Assembly (NCBI RefSeq): GCF_015277735.1
Contig: NZ_JADHDA010000009.1
Span: forward strand, 1 to 64,000
Direction of reading: 5' to 3'
From: Psychrobacter sp. NG254
GTDB taxonomy: Bacteria; Pseudomonadota; Gammaproteobacteria; Pseudomonadales; Moraxellaceae
DNA: 64,000 nt
This document shows positions 53,232 through 62,909 of the stretch, piece after piece (position 1 is the stretch's first letter; each line of letters starts with the position of its first letter). The notes beneath the pieces were generated by a model, which was given only the letters and a program-made list of their open reading frames with translations, ran no database searches and was not told the DNA's origin. A program made the translations under genes and the position numbers.

Positions 53232-54144
53232 TGGCATACTCCTTTATTTGATCGATGTAATGTTGTCTTTTCTGTTGTTCATGCAGCGCCTGCTCTAACG
53301 ACACAACGACGAACTGACAGGTTTTGCCAAATCTAATCTGTGCCATCAGACCTATGTCTGCTTGAATCACAGTTGCAATTTTAGGGTAGCCACCCGTTGT
53401 TTGCCCATCCGCCATCAAAATAATCGGTTGCCCTTGTGGTGGCACCTGAATCATACCAATATCAACGCCATGTGAGCTCATTTCTACTGGCTTGCTAAAT
53501 TCAAGCGCTGTAGATCCTTCTAAGCGGTAACCCATACGGTTGCTACTGCTTTGTAGTTTCCAAGGCTGATTTTCAAACGCCTGTTTAGACGACTCAGTGA
53601 AGCAATCATACTCACTGCTTTTTATCACTCGAATAACCTCGGTTGGGGCAAGTCGAGCCACCCCAATGACAGGCAGACTTGATTCGGTTTTTACCGTTAA
53701 GCTGTCATCGGCTTTTAAGTATCTGCCTTCAAAGCCGCCAAATCCTGCTTTGAGATTGGTGCTGACCGACTGTAATACTGGCTCGATATCAAAGCCGCCA
53801 TGCACACATAGATAGGTATACATACCTTGTAGCGGGCGCAAAAGTTTGAGCGTCTGCCCAGCTGTTGCATTGATACGCCAATAGCAAGGAACACGCTTGT
53901 CGTCTAGATAAGCCTCGTATAAAGCGCCTGTTAAGCAAAAGCTGACGCTTTCTTCAAACTGTATAGTTAGCTCACCGAGCGCTATTTCAATAGCGGGTTC
54001 GTTGTCTTCGTTTTTCATCAAAGCATTGCCAGCTTGTAGCGCCCAGCTGTCCATTACACCATTTCTACCCACGCCCATACTGCGGTAACCCAGTCGTCCC
54101 GAATCTTGAATACTGGCAAGGGCACTTGCGGTTAAAACTTTCAT
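53221..54144 (-). CDS. pxpC: 5-oxoprolinase subunit PxpC (KipA family)
   Basis: 307 residues from the ATG at 54144 with AGGTGG upstream; a GTG at 54153 is the weaker option. Family motifs are SIQDSGRLGYRSMGVGRNGVMD near the start (split as SIQDSGRLGYRSMGVG and NGVMD), NRMGYRLEG in the middle and ILMADGQTTGGYPKIA. It is the biotin-dependent-carboxylase-like (AHS2) half that pairs with PxpB. It sits between pxpB and pxpA, 52 bases after the pxpB stop. Confidence 0.92.
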   Translation of the reverse strand: MKVLTASALASIQDSGRLGYRSMGVGRNGVMDSWALQAGNALMKNEDNEPAIEIALGELTIQFEESVSFCLTGALYEAYLDDKRVPCYWRINATAGQTLKLLRPLQGMYTYLCVHGGFDIEPVLQSVSTNLKAGFGGFEGRYLKADDSLTVKTESSLPVIGVARLAPTEVIRVIKSSEYDCFTESSKQAFENQPWKLQSSSNRMGYRLEGSTALEFSKPVEMSSHGVDIGMIQVPPQGQPIILMADGQTTGGYPKIATVIQADIGLMAQIRFGKTCQFVVVSLEQALHEQQKRQHYIDQIKEYANEN

Positions 54145-54196
54145 TGATACCACCTGTTTATTTGTCTTTTTGATTCATGCATCTTTTATTTATCGC

Positions 54197-54850
54197 TTAT
54201 TGATGAATATCAATCGCTTTAAATGTCAAAGTATCACCTGCGTTAAGCAACGTCGGAGAGGTCTTGGTTAAATCAAATAAAGCAGTATCCGTCTGGCCGA
54301 GTAACTGCCAACCGCCTGGAGACTCAAAAGGGTACACCCCTGTCTGCTCGCCGCCGATACCCACTGAGCCTGCCGGCACTTGAGTTCTAGGGATGGCATG
54401 CCTTGGGAAATACAGCGACTCAGACAAGCCGCCAAGATAAGGAAATCCCGGTTGAAAACCGATAAAGTAAACGGTATAAGTGGCTTTGGTATGTAGCTCA
54501 ACAACGGCTTCAACTGAGAGGTTTAGGTCATTCGCCATGGCCGCTAGATCGGGGCCATACTTACCGCCGTAATGCACTGGTATCTCGACGTGCTTGCCAT
54601 GGATGGTTTTTGAAGGGATATCATTGAGCAGGTCTGATAGCTTATCTTTAACAGTATTCAGCTCAGCCCACGTTAATGGCACGATGAACACACTGAGCGT
54701 ATTCATGCCAATTACCACTTCGATGACTTCTGGCATTTTCTGGATACTGTCTGATAAAGCCCAGCATTTTTGTTGTTTTTCTAAGGTGGTTGGTTTAGGG
54801 AAAAACAACGCGAGATTGGTTTCACTGCATAGTTGCCATTGTAGTTCCAT
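54197..54850 (-). CDS. pxpB: 5-oxoprolinase subunit PxpB (KipI family)
   Basis: 217 residues from the ATG at 54850; GGAG lies 9 bases upstream, whereas the ATG at 54865 overlaps that site. The AHS1 domain shows IPVHYGGKYGPDLAAMA, YFIGFQPGFPYLGGL, and a PAGSVGIGGEQTGVYPFESP region (TGVYPFESPGGWQLLG). In B. subtilis the orthologue KipI also inhibits the sporulation kinase KinA, a side role not expected here. The gene is separated from accC by repeat copy H. Confidence 0.93.
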   Translation of the reverse strand: MELQWQLCSETNLALFFPKPTTLEKQQKCWALSDSIQKMPEVIEVVIGMNTLSVFIVPLTWAELNTVKDKLSDLLNDIPSKTIHGKHVEIPVHYGGKYGPDLAAMANDLNLSVEAVVELHTKATYTVYFIGFQPGFPYLGGLSESLYFPRHAIPRTQVPAGSVGIGGEQTGVYPFESPGGWQLLGQTDTALFDLTKTSPTLLNAGDTLTFKAIDIHQ

Positions 54851-54889
54851 TAGCACGTACTCCATTATTTTTTATCTACTATAGTCAAA

Positions 54890-54987
54890 TCTTCTATAAA
54901 TTGGATACGGTGTCAGGCTTGCTTAGTCTACGACTTGTAGTACTTTCACTCGCCTTCCTGGTATCCAAATTATAGTGAACCGACTAC
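54890..54987 (-). repeat. About 108 bp intergenic repeat, copy H (inverted)
   Basis: Read on the minus strand it runs from TAGTCGGTTCACTATAATTT through GATACCAGGAAGGCGAGTG to TTTGACTATA, closely matching copy A at 8503-8610. It lies inside the pxp cluster between accC and pxpB, so any terminator or processing activity of the repeat would split this operon. Confidence 0.85.
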
Positions 54988-55054
54988 ATCTTGATTCTGA
55001 CGCTTCTGACGCTAATGTCAGATTTGTTTTTCGCTTTTGCGGGCAAGAACTGAT

Positions 55055-56401
55055 TTATATATTGTCTTGTATCCACTGTTCCAGATAATGAATGCTCATT
55101 TGACCGTCACAAAACACCTCATCTTCAAAAAGTCGCTGATGCAGACCAATATTGGTATCAATGCCCGTAATTTGCGCCTCCGATAAGGCCGCACGCATTT
55201 TTTCTATCGCTTTTTCTCTTGAACGATCTTGTACACATATCTTGGCAATTAAGCTGTCATAAGATGGCGGCACAGTGTAGTTCGACTCAGCATGGCTATC
55301 CACTCTGATACCAAACCCTGCTGGCATGTGGCAGTAGTCTATGCGCCCAGCATTTGGCAAAAATGTCCGCGCGTTTTCAGCATTGATACGGCACTCAAAA
55401 GCGTGTCCGGTAATGGCGATATCACTTTGTTTGTATGCCAATGGAAGCCCTGCAGCCACTCTTATTTGCTCCTGTACAATATCCACGCCCGTCACCATCT
55501 CAGTGATGGTGTGCTCGACTTGCACACGGGTGTTCATCTCGATAAAGAAGAACTCGCCGTTTTCATATAAAAACTCAAACGTGCCTGCGCCTCTATACTG
55601 CATTTGCTCACAAGCTGTGACACAGGCTTGGCCTATTTTCTGACGCTGCTCTTCGGTGATACCGGGTGCTGGCGCTTCTTCAATGACTTTTTGATGACGA
55701 CGCTGCATAGAGCAATCACGCTCACCTAAATAAATAGCATTGCCGTGAGTGTCAGACATGACTTGCACTTCGATATGACGAGGTGCTTGTAGGTATTTTT
55801 CAAGATAAACAATGGCGCTACCAAAGTTGGCTTTGGCTTCTGTTTGCGTCATAGAGATAGCAGAGAGTAAATCAGCTTCTTTTTCGACCACACGCATCCC
55901 ACGCCCGCCGCCGCCGCTTGCTGCTTTGATAATGACTGGATAACCGACCTCACTGGCAATCTTGATAACTTGCTCTGAATCAGCAGGCAATGCGCCATTC
56001 GATCCAGGTACACAGGGCACGCCAGCCATTGTCATTTGTTTTTTGGCTTCAACCTTGTCGCCCATGTTTCTGATATTGTCAGCCGTTGGGCCAATAAACG
56101 TGAGACCTGAGTCTTCAATCAAGGCCGCAAAGTCTGCGTTTTCAGACAAAAAGCCATAGCCTGGATGGATGGCTTGCGCGTTGGTGATTTTTGCAGCAGA
56201 AACCAGCGCTCTTTGATTGAGGTAGCTGTGTGTGGCATTGGCAGGCCCGATACAGATTTTTTCATCGGCTAGGCGTACGGGTAACGAGTCTTTGTCTGAT
56301 TCAGAATGGGCAATGACGGATTTAATACCCAGCTGCTTACAAGCTCGAATAATACGTAGCGCAATCTCGCCACGATTGGCAATTAAGATTTTTGTGAACA
56401 T
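55055..56401 (-). CDS. accC: Biotin carboxylase (AccC type) of the pxp cluster
   Basis: 448 residues, the standard biotin carboxylase subunit length. ATP-grasp features: [17 protein letters not shown] at the start, [16 protein letters not shown], the glycine-rich loop [34 protein letters not shown], and [18 protein letters not shown] with the catalytic Glu/Arg. It carboxylates the biotin on the AccB protein encoded 80 bases upstream. Being inside a pxp cluster, it is probably a second, specialised copy distinct from the housekeeping fatty-acid enzyme. Confidence 0.93.
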   Translation of the reverse strand: MFTKILIANRGEIALRIIRACKQLGIKSVIAHSESDKDSLPVRLADEKICIGPANATHSYLNQRALVSAAKITNAQAIHPGYGFLSENADFAALIEDSGLTFIGPTADNIRNMGDKVEAKKQMTMAGVPCVPGSNGALPADSEQVIKIASEVGYPVIIKAASGGGGRGMRVVEKEADLLSAISMTQTEAKANFGSAIVYLEKYLQAPRHIEVQVMSDTHGNAIYLGERDCSMQRRHQKVIEEAPAPGITEEQRQKIGQACVTACEQMQYRGAGTFEFLYENGEFFFIEMNTRVQVEHTITEMVTGVDIVQEQIRVAAGLPLAYKQSDIAITGHAFECRINAENARTFLPNAGRIDYCHMPAGFGIRVDSHAESNYTVPPSYDSLIAKICVQDRSREKAIEKMRAALSEAQITGIDTNIGLHQRLFEDEVFCDGQMSIHYLEQWIQDNI

Positions 56402-56480
56402 GTTTATTCCCTTAAAAATATAGTGTCAAATACAGTGTTTGTGCAGCGTCTATACAATATTGAGTGGCTATTGAGTGACT

Positions 56481-57011
56481 TTAACTGTCTGGCGCTATAA
56501 TAAATAAAGGCTGTGCATATTCTACGACATCACCTTCCTCGATCAGAATCTCTTGAATCGTACCGTCAGCTTCTGCTTTTACTTCATGCATCATTTTCAT
56601 GGCTTCAATGATACATAGGGTCTGCCCTGCTACTACCTGATCACCCACCTTAAAGAACGCCTCAGCTGTCGGCTCAGAGCGAAGATAGAAAGTGCCGAGC
56701 ATAGGCGCCAATACTTGGGATGAAGATGAAGAAACAGATGAATTGGCGACCTCAGTAGTCACCGTTTCATCCATAGAGCTGTTGTCTGCACTGGTATTAT
56801 TAGGAATGTTATTGTGGGAGGTTACTGTACGTGATTCTGAATGAGCAGTTTTTGAGTGACGAGTATTACCAATATGATTGCTGCTTTCATTGCCATTAGC
56901 CTGACAAATGATAGAGATACGTGCATCACCATCGGTTACTTCTAATGATTGTATGTCAGCGCTTTCTGCGATTTTGATCAGCTTTTCTAGATCTGTAAAG
57001 TTAATATTCAT
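56481..57011 (-). CDS. accB: Biotin carboxyl carrier protein (AccB type) of the pxp cluster
   Basis: 176 residues. The N-terminal helix-strand segment (DLEKLIKIAESADIQSLEV) is followed by a Ser/Asn/Thr-rich linker of about 55 residues in place of the usual Pro/Ala linker. The C-terminal biotinyl domain carries the EAMKM motif with the biotin Lys (IIEAMKMMHEV). It precedes accC by 80 bases. A second BCCP-like protein in the same cluster (50818) lacks this Lys. Confidence 0.92.
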   Translation of the reverse strand: MNINFTDLEKLIKIAESADIQSLEVTDGDARISIICQANGNESSNHIGNTRHSKTAHSESRTVTSHNNIPNNTSADNSSMDETVTTEVANSSVSSSSSQVLAPMLGTFYLRSEPTAEAFFKVGDQVVAGQTLCIIEAMKMMHEVKAEADGTIQEILIEEGDVVEYAQPLFIIAPDS

Positions 57012-57169
57012 ATTATTAGCTATTCCATTAGAGTAAAAGTGAATAATTATTTTTTATAAAAATCTGTGCGATGCGATACGTTTTTATTTACCGAGAGCTT
57101 TGTGGACAAACAAGATTGGATGCCATTACATTTTAAAATGGCGTTTCAAAATAGCGTTGTCATCCAACA

Positions 57170-57961
57170 TTATAGAACTGCCAAGTCTTCATCTTTTGGG
57201 TCGCAGATAAACATATGCCCCGGCGCGTGCGTTATCATCAGTTCAGGTTTGCTGGTCATTGCGATGCTTTGAGGCGTCACGCCACAAGCCCAAAACACAG
57301 GCACTTCACCTTCCTTTATGAGTGATGCATCACCAAAATCGGGAGAATGGATGTCTGTGATACCGATGACACTAGGGTCTCCAATATGGATAGGCGCGCC
57401 ATGTACTTGCGGAAACCGAGAGGTGGCTTGTACGGCTCTGGTGATTAATGGATAAGGTATTGGTCGCATGCTGACCACCATTTTTCCATAAAACTGTCCT
57501 GCAGGCTCAGTTTCTATATTCGTGATATACATCGGCACATTGTGATTGTCTTCGATGTGTCTGACAGGAATAGACGCATTGAGCATGGCAGACTCAAAGG
57601 AAAAGCTACATCCTAAAAGAAAGCAGACCAAGTCCTCTCTCCAATAGTCTGTTAGGTCTGACACCTCAGCTACTAGCTCGCCGAACTCGTATATTCGATA
57701 CTTTGGCACATCAGACTTTAAGTCTGCGCCCTTCGCCATCAGCCGTGGTTCCGAACTACCAACATCTGTTACGTCTAAAATAGGGCAGGATTTTGGGTTT
57801 CTTTGTGCAAACAATAAAAAATCATAGGCCAATTTCTTGGGTACTATGACTAGGTTTGCTTGTATGTGACCTTTGCACATGCCAGAAGTCGGCTTGTTGA
57901 TTTCGTTCTTACCAATTAGTGCTCTAACCTCTTGTGGCGTCATATTTGCTAAATCTAACAT
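57170..57961 (-). CDS. DUF1445/YcsI family protein (D-glutamate cyclase-like)
   Basis: 263 residues typical of the YcsI family: TSGMCKGHIQANLVIVPKK near the N-terminus, FLLGCSFSFESAM in the middle, MVVSMRPI, and the C-terminal VFWACGVTPQSIAM followed by ITHAPGHMFI. The family is annotated as hydro-lyase, and the vertebrate homologue is a D-glutamate cyclase forming 5-oxo-D-proline. Its place at the head of the pxp cluster fits a D-glutamate/5-oxoproline role. The 473-base upstream gap contains the shared TTATCGTTATGT element. Confidence 0.87.
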   Translation of the reverse strand: MLDLANMTPQEVRALIGKNEINKPTSGMCKGHIQANLVIVPKKLAYDFLLFAQRNPKSCPILDVTDVGSSEPRLMAKGADLKSDVPKYRIYEFGELVAEVSDLTDYWREDLVCFLLGCSFSFESAMLNASIPVRHIEDNHNVPMYITNIETEPAGQFYGKMVVSMRPIPYPLITRAVQATSRFPQVHGAPIHIGDPSVIGITDIHSPDFGDASLIKEGEVPVFWACGVTPQSIAMTSKPELMITHAPGHMFICDPKDEDLAVL

Positions 57962-58434
57962 GATTACAACCTCTTACGTTTTGACATTTCTGGCAGATAA
58001 AAAATCATCTAATAAAACCTGTATGAAGTTGGCGCTTTGTAACAGTATTTTATATATAGATAACTATATTATCGTTATGTAACCTAGCAGAACATTTTTA
58101 AAATGACAAGACATAAGTGTTGTAAATAAACGCATGCGATACATAAGTGAGAATAGACAAGGAAGGGTTGGTTGAAAATGTAGGCATATGTTCATTTATT
58201 TTTATAAGTATTGACCAACAAGTGTCTTTTATTGGCATTTATTGACGCTACTTATTTGGGCAAGTAACAATAAGAGATTACTGTTAAATTATTTCCCCAT
58301 AGCAAGAAAATTTTTAGAGCAGCTGTTGAGTTGTATACCTGTAATGCGAAAAGCAGCTAATGAGCTAGCCGCTTTGTTTAATTGAAAGTATGAATAAAAT
58401 TTTTAAACCTTTCAAGATGGTTGGGCTTTATACT
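57962..58434. other. 473-base gap upstream of the pxp cluster
   Basis: AT-rich, no gene recognised. TTATCGTTATGT at 58069-58080 is identical to part of the palindrome at 9656-9686 in the IclR-dddB promoter. This gap also contains the 3' flank of the DUF3726 gene. It probably holds the promoter of the pxp cluster. Confidence 0.4.
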
Positions 58435-59160
58435 CTATACCCCGCCCGCACCGCGACTCGATTCTTCGCTGTTTTCTACCAATATAGCAGCGGCTGTTTT
58501 TTTGAGTGTGTTCCACTGCGTATCATCGACATAGATGCCTTCTTTCCATGCGCGCTGATGCGTTTCAAACAATGCATCTGTCGATATTTTACGATCGAAA
58601 TGCTGGATGTCTGATTCGATATCAAAGTTTTGCGTGGCAATTTCAATGACCATATCATTGGTATTATAGTTGGCTTGCGGCTTGTCAAAAAAGTAAAGGT
58701 CAGGATAGACAAAGTCTTTATTTAACGTAAATAATGTATGTTTGGGCACAGAGCCATTGTCCCATTTAGCCAAACAAGCAAAACCTTTACTTGCCAGCCC
58801 TACCAGCTCGCTATAGGCCAACCAGCGATTATGACAGTTCTGCAAATAAATATAAAAATGCGCTGAGTCGCCCATTTTTTCAAGCGCATAGTCAATGATA
58901 GTCGGCAAATGACAGGCTAAGCTACTACCATGCAGATCTAAACGGATAGCGCCTTCTTCTTGATGAACGATATCGATTGGCGTATCAATCTCGTTCAAGA
59001 TATATGGAGTGGCATTATTAAAATGTTTGATACCATCCAATCCTGCCATCTGTAACTCCGCGACCATAGTGGCTATCACATCAGCTTCCCCCACCTCTCG
59101 GTGCAGCCCAGTAAAAGCTTTGTATACCATCGTGACGATTTCATTGTGCGATACCATCAT
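58435..59160 (-). CDS. DUF3726-like protein
   Basis: 241 residues. The N-terminus (MVSHNEIVTMVYKAFTGLHR, then EVGEADVIATMVAELQMAGLDG) follows the DUF3726 pattern of a SxNEI start and an AExxAxxVxxLxxxGLDG block. No catalytic motif was recognised. Its ATG overlaps the stop of the upstream 575-residue gene (ATGA), so the two are coupled and probably act together. The family is known only as a companion of small-molecule catabolic genes. Confidence 0.65.
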   Translation of the reverse strand: MMVSHNEIVTMVYKAFTGLHREVGEADVIATMVAELQMAGLDGIKHFNNATPYILNEIDTPIDIVHQEEGAIRLDLHGSSLACHLPTIIDYALEKMGDSAHFYIYLQNCHNRWLAYSELVGLASKGFACLAKWDNGSVPKHTLFTLNKDFVYPDLYFFDKPQANYNTNDMVIEIATQNFDIESDIQHFDRKISTDALFETHQRAWKEGIYVDDTQWNTLKKTAAAILVENSEESSRGAGGV

Positions 59161-60884
59161 AAGTCAGAGCCTCCTTGCTCTATTGATACATCAGGCAATA
59201 AAGGAAACAACCATTCATCACTACCTACTTCTGCAAATAATGGCGCGCCTTGAAACAAGGTAATCCTGACCCAGCGATCGGATCTGGGATCAAACTTGGT
59301 TGCCCCAAACATCGATAATTTACACCGTAATAGATGCATGGGTAATGCGTCTTTGTGTAAGACATTCATCTGAATATCACCTAGCTGCTTATGGCCCATT
59401 GTCCAGACGCGGCGCGCAATTGAGCGATATTTGGGCTTATTCAAGATAAACTCGGATATTAGCTGCTGCGAATTGGCTTGTTTTAAAGCCAAATATAAAT
59501 GATTGGTTTGGCGAGCGATATCCAAGGACAGCTCACGATCAGCACCCAGCTCCTGACCACGTATACCCATACGTGGCTCTTCCTTATCGATAGAACGATA
59601 CCAAAACCAATGGCTATTCTCAGGCTGAGTAAAATCAATATCAATGGCCCAGCGATAATGCTGCTCTAAGACGTCAATTATATCCTGAATGACTTTGCCT
59701 TTTGGTAACGATAAGGCTTCATCAGCATTGACGCTGTCGAGCAGTGCATCGACACGTTCAGGATACAGCTCTATTAAGCAAGAAATGATGACTTCTTGGC
59801 TCTCAAAGCTCAAATGGTCATGTGCCTGTAAAAAATCCGCCCATGTCGCATGATTATTAATGGTTGTCATCAAGTTGTTTTGTAAAACAATTAACTCCCT
59901 AACAACCGTTTCATTACGTTTGATTTGCTGCTCATTGATGGTGACAATCTCGTTAAAATGTTGGATAGCACGCTTGATTAGACTGGCAAAATATGCGGTT
60001 TCTTTGGGCTCAATCTGGCAAACCGATGTTGCTTGCAACGCTTCCTCACGGGTGGTCAGCCATTGGTCAACGACGCATGGATGATTGATTAAATACGGCG
60101 CCATACCCAGACCGGTAGCATTACCAATACCCAAATAACGCTTAATCTCTGGATGCAGTTTGACTGCGTTGCTGCCACCTTTTTGCTTTGCCAAATAATC
60201 GACCCAATCTAAGCTAAACTCGCGCAGCAGATAGACAGCACACATCTGCGCTCGGAACGACTGATTAAAGTCCTCGCTATGATCTAACGGTTTAAAATCA
60301 TAAATACCGAACTTACCATTGCCATAGACCGCCGTGGTACGCAGGATGTAGCCCACTTGTGCGAGTACATCAATCTCAGGCTGCTTGCCAGCCGCAAGGG
60401 AGCTGACGATATGATCAAAGACTCGGACGCTCTTGTTTGCTCGTGCCAGCACCATCATCATGTTGGAGTTGCGACCAGCTTCTTGTAGCGGTACGTTGGC
60501 TTGTAGATTACTCAGTAACTCTTCGCTTATCTCACCAAATACCAGCCCAAAGGTCACATCCCATTTTTGGGCAATCACTCTATCATTACGCTCGTCATCA
60601 GCCAGCTCGTTGCAGAACACCACCAAATGATACAGATGCTCTGGGGTATGTAGACGATAGATAACCTTGCCATAGCCTTGCTCATCCAAATCCCACAAAT
60701 GAGTGCTGAGCGTCCATTTTTCTCTATCAATCTTACGCAATAACGTACGCACAAAGCTAACGCGGGTTTGATGCATGGCGCCCAGTCTTTGGGCATCCAT
60801 AATCACATCACGAGTACGGAAACCTGTACTAAGTAAAGGCGATTTGACGTCGATACTTTTATCATTTGCATAAACCATATTCAT
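59157..60884 (-). CDS. Unknown 575-residue protein, partner of the DUF3726 gene
   Basis: 575 residues (the Met at 60878 is an alternative start), no signal peptide and no membrane segment. Composition is that of a soluble helical protein, with Trp/His/Arg-rich stretches such as REKWTLSTHLWDLDEQGYG, and LGIGNATGLGMAPYLINHP in the middle. No cofactor motif or known family was recognised. It lies 134 bases after the BCCT gene and overlaps the DUF3726 gene by 4 bases. The context suggests a catabolic or transfer step for the compound imported by the BCCT protein. Confidence 0.7.
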   Translation of the reverse strand: MNMVYANDKSIDVKSPLLSTGFRTRDVIMDAQRLGAMHQTRVSFVRTLLRKIDREKWTLSTHLWDLDEQGYGKVIYRLHTPEHLYHLVVFCNELADDERNDRVIAQKWDVTFGLVFGEISEELLSNLQANVPLQEAGRNSNMMMVLARANKSVRVFDHIVSSLAAGKQPEIDVLAQVGYILRTTAVYGNGKFGIYDFKPLDHSEDFNQSFRAQMCAVYLLREFSLDWVDYLAKQKGGSNAVKLHPEIKRYLGIGNATGLGMAPYLINHPCVVDQWLTTREEALQATSVCQIEPKETAYFASLIKRAIQHFNEIVTINEQQIKRNETVVRELIVLQNNLMTTINNHATWADFLQAHDHLSFESQEVIISCLIELYPERVDALLDSVNADEALSLPKGKVIQDIIDVLEQHYRWAIDIDFTQPENSHWFWYRSIDKEEPRMGIRGQELGADRELSLDIARQTNHLYLALKQANSQQLISEFILNKPKYRSIARRVWTMGHKQLGDIQMNVLHKDALPMHLLRCKLSMFGATKFDPRSDRWVRITLFQGAPLFAEVGSDEWLFPLLPDVSIEQGGSDL

Positions 60885-61018
60885 AATGTCACTACCTTAC
60901 CTAATATACTGAGCCAGCAGCTTCGTTAATAATCTCAATGAGGGTGTCTATTGGTAAATATGAAATTAGCGGCGCATGTAATGGCTGTCTCATATTTACC
61001 GTTTAGTGATCTAGAACC

Positions 61019-62707
61019 TTAATCAGTTTTTTGCGTCATGCTTTCTTTAGACGTTTGAGCGTTTTCGGCTTCACTGATTTTATGTCTCACCTCTACCTGA
61101 TTAGGGCGATACAAATCTTGCTCTCGTGCCATTTTCTGAGCAATCTGTGGTCCATTCCATAATGAAGGCAATAATACAAAAGAGACTGGCACTGCCGTAA
61201 TGACGATAAAGGACTGCAATGCTGTCACGCCGCCAGAACCAAGAGATATTAAAACAATCGCTGTCACCCCCATCATGATGCCCCAAAAGGTACGAATCAT
61301 GGCGTTTGGCTCGCGTTCGCCACTGATGACGACACTGATGGTATAGGTCATCGAATCGCCCGTCGTAACGATGAAGACGGTGGTCAGAATCAGAAACAAT
61401 ATCGAGGTAATTAAAGGAAAGGGTAATTGCTGCGTAACAGCTAATAATGCACCGGGTAAGTTAAAGCCTTCAAAGGCGCTACTGACACTTCCTGGATTGG
61501 CAATCTCAAACGCTAAGCCAGAGCCCCCGACGACGGTGAACCAAAAGCAGGTGACAAGCGGTGCAATAATACAGACTGTCGTAATCAGCTGACGAATAGT
61601 GCGACCACGTGAGATGCGAGCGATAAATATCGCCATCATCGGACCATAGCCCAAGAACCAACCCCAAAAGAATACCGTCCACCAGCTCAGCCAACCTTCA
61701 TCACCGCGAAAGGTCGCCATTGGAACGAAGTTGTCAATCATCGTACCCACACCCTGAATGTAGCCGTTGACAATAAAATTGGTCGGTCCAAATATCAAAA
61801 TAAAGACCATCAGCGCAAAAGCCAAAATGACGTTAAAGCGGCTGAGTAGCTGCATACCACGAGTCAGACCACTGATCGCAGACAACGTATAGAGTACGAT
61901 GGCAAAGACAATGATGATTAGCTGAGTCGTGAACGTATCGGGAATACCGAACAATTCATTCAGCGCATAGCTGGTCTGCAAGCCCAAGAAACCAATAGGA
62001 CCGATAGTACCGGCAGCCACTGCCACGATACAGCAAGCATCGATGATTGCACCCGTTTGGCCGGTGAGTACACGCTCACCAAACATAGGATAAAGAAGCG
62101 TACGAGGCTTCAACGGTAAGCCTTTGTCATAATGCAAATGCATAATCACAATTGCGGTCAAACTACCTACAATCGCCCACGCCAAAAACCCCCAATGCAT
62201 AAATGATTGAGACAAAGCATTAAAAGCGCGTTGCTGTAGATCGGCTGACTCACCGTATAAAGGAGGTGCTGAAGCGAAATGCGCGATTGGCTCGGCGGCA
62301 GCCCAAAAAACCCCGCCACCGGCCAGTAGTGTGCAGAAAAGAATAGCCATCCATTTGAAACTGTCTATCTCAGGAACAGGTAAATTGCCCAGTATCACAC
62401 GCCCCGTACGACCAGCACCGACAGCCAAAGCAATGACAAAGGTCGCTAGTAGCAATATTTGCCAAAAAGGCCCAAATATTTTGACGGACCACGAAAAGCC
62501 CACTTCGACTATCTTTGCTAAGCGTGCTTCTGCAAAAATAGCCATCAAAACAAAGGCTACAATGAATCCGCCACTGTACCAAAACGCAGGATTTTTAAGG
62601 CCTAATGTGTCGGTAGAAATAGCGACGGCCTTGGTGTCATTTGCTCCTTGATTAACAGGAGCCGAGCGTCCTTGCTCATCTTGATTAAATCCCTTTAAAT
62701 CGGCCAT
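61019..62707 (-). CDS. BCCT-family transporter, second copy
   Basis: 562 residues and about twelve hydrophobic segments. GGGVFWAAAEPIAHFASAPP and VFFWGWFLGYGPMMAIFIARI are the BCCT core segments; here the first has GGGVFWAAAEP where DddT has GAGIGVGMLTFATAEP, so it is from a different BCCT subgroup. It has a hydrophilic N-terminal tail. The neighbouring unknown proteins and atypical M19 protein suggest a betaine-like substrate other than DMSP. Confidence 0.88.
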   Translation of the reverse strand: MADLKGFNQDEQGRSAPVNQGANDTKAVAISTDTLGLKNPAFWYSGGFIVAFVLMAIFAEARLAKIVEVGFSWSVKIFGPFWQILLLATFVIALAVGAGRTGRVILGNLPVPEIDSFKWMAILFCTLLAGGGVFWAAAEPIAHFASAPPLYGESADLQQRAFNALSQSFMHWGFLAWAIVGSLTAIVIMHLHYDKGLPLKPRTLLYPMFGERVLTGQTGAIIDACCIVAVAAGTIGPIGFLGLQTSYALNELFGIPDTFTTQLIIIVFAIVLYTLSAISGLTRGMQLLSRFNVILAFALMVFILIFGPTNFIVNGYIQGVGTMIDNFVPMATFRGDEGWLSWWTVFFWGWFLGYGPMMAIFIARISRGRTIRQLITTVCIIAPLVTCFWFTVVGGSGLAFEIANPGSVSSAFEGFNLPGALLAVTQQLPFPLITSILFLILTTVFIVTTGDSMTYTISVVISGEREPNAMIRTFWGIMMGVTAIVLISLGSGGVTALQSFIVITAVPVSFVLLPSLWNGPQIAQKMAREQDLYRPNQVEVRHKISEAENAQTSKESMTQKTD

Positions 62708-62909
62708 AATGTGGCTCCATATACTATGCTAACGTTGCATTTTAGATCAGAGTGGTAGTAATAAGGGTGTGATCAAACGACCTCAATATACATACGATCT
62801 AATTTAAAATTACCTACTTCAAATGGATATGCGCTATAAAATGTCTGTCGCTTTATAGCGATTTCGAGCAACCGTTGAATGAAATGAAATGACTTTTTTA
62901 AATAGCTGG

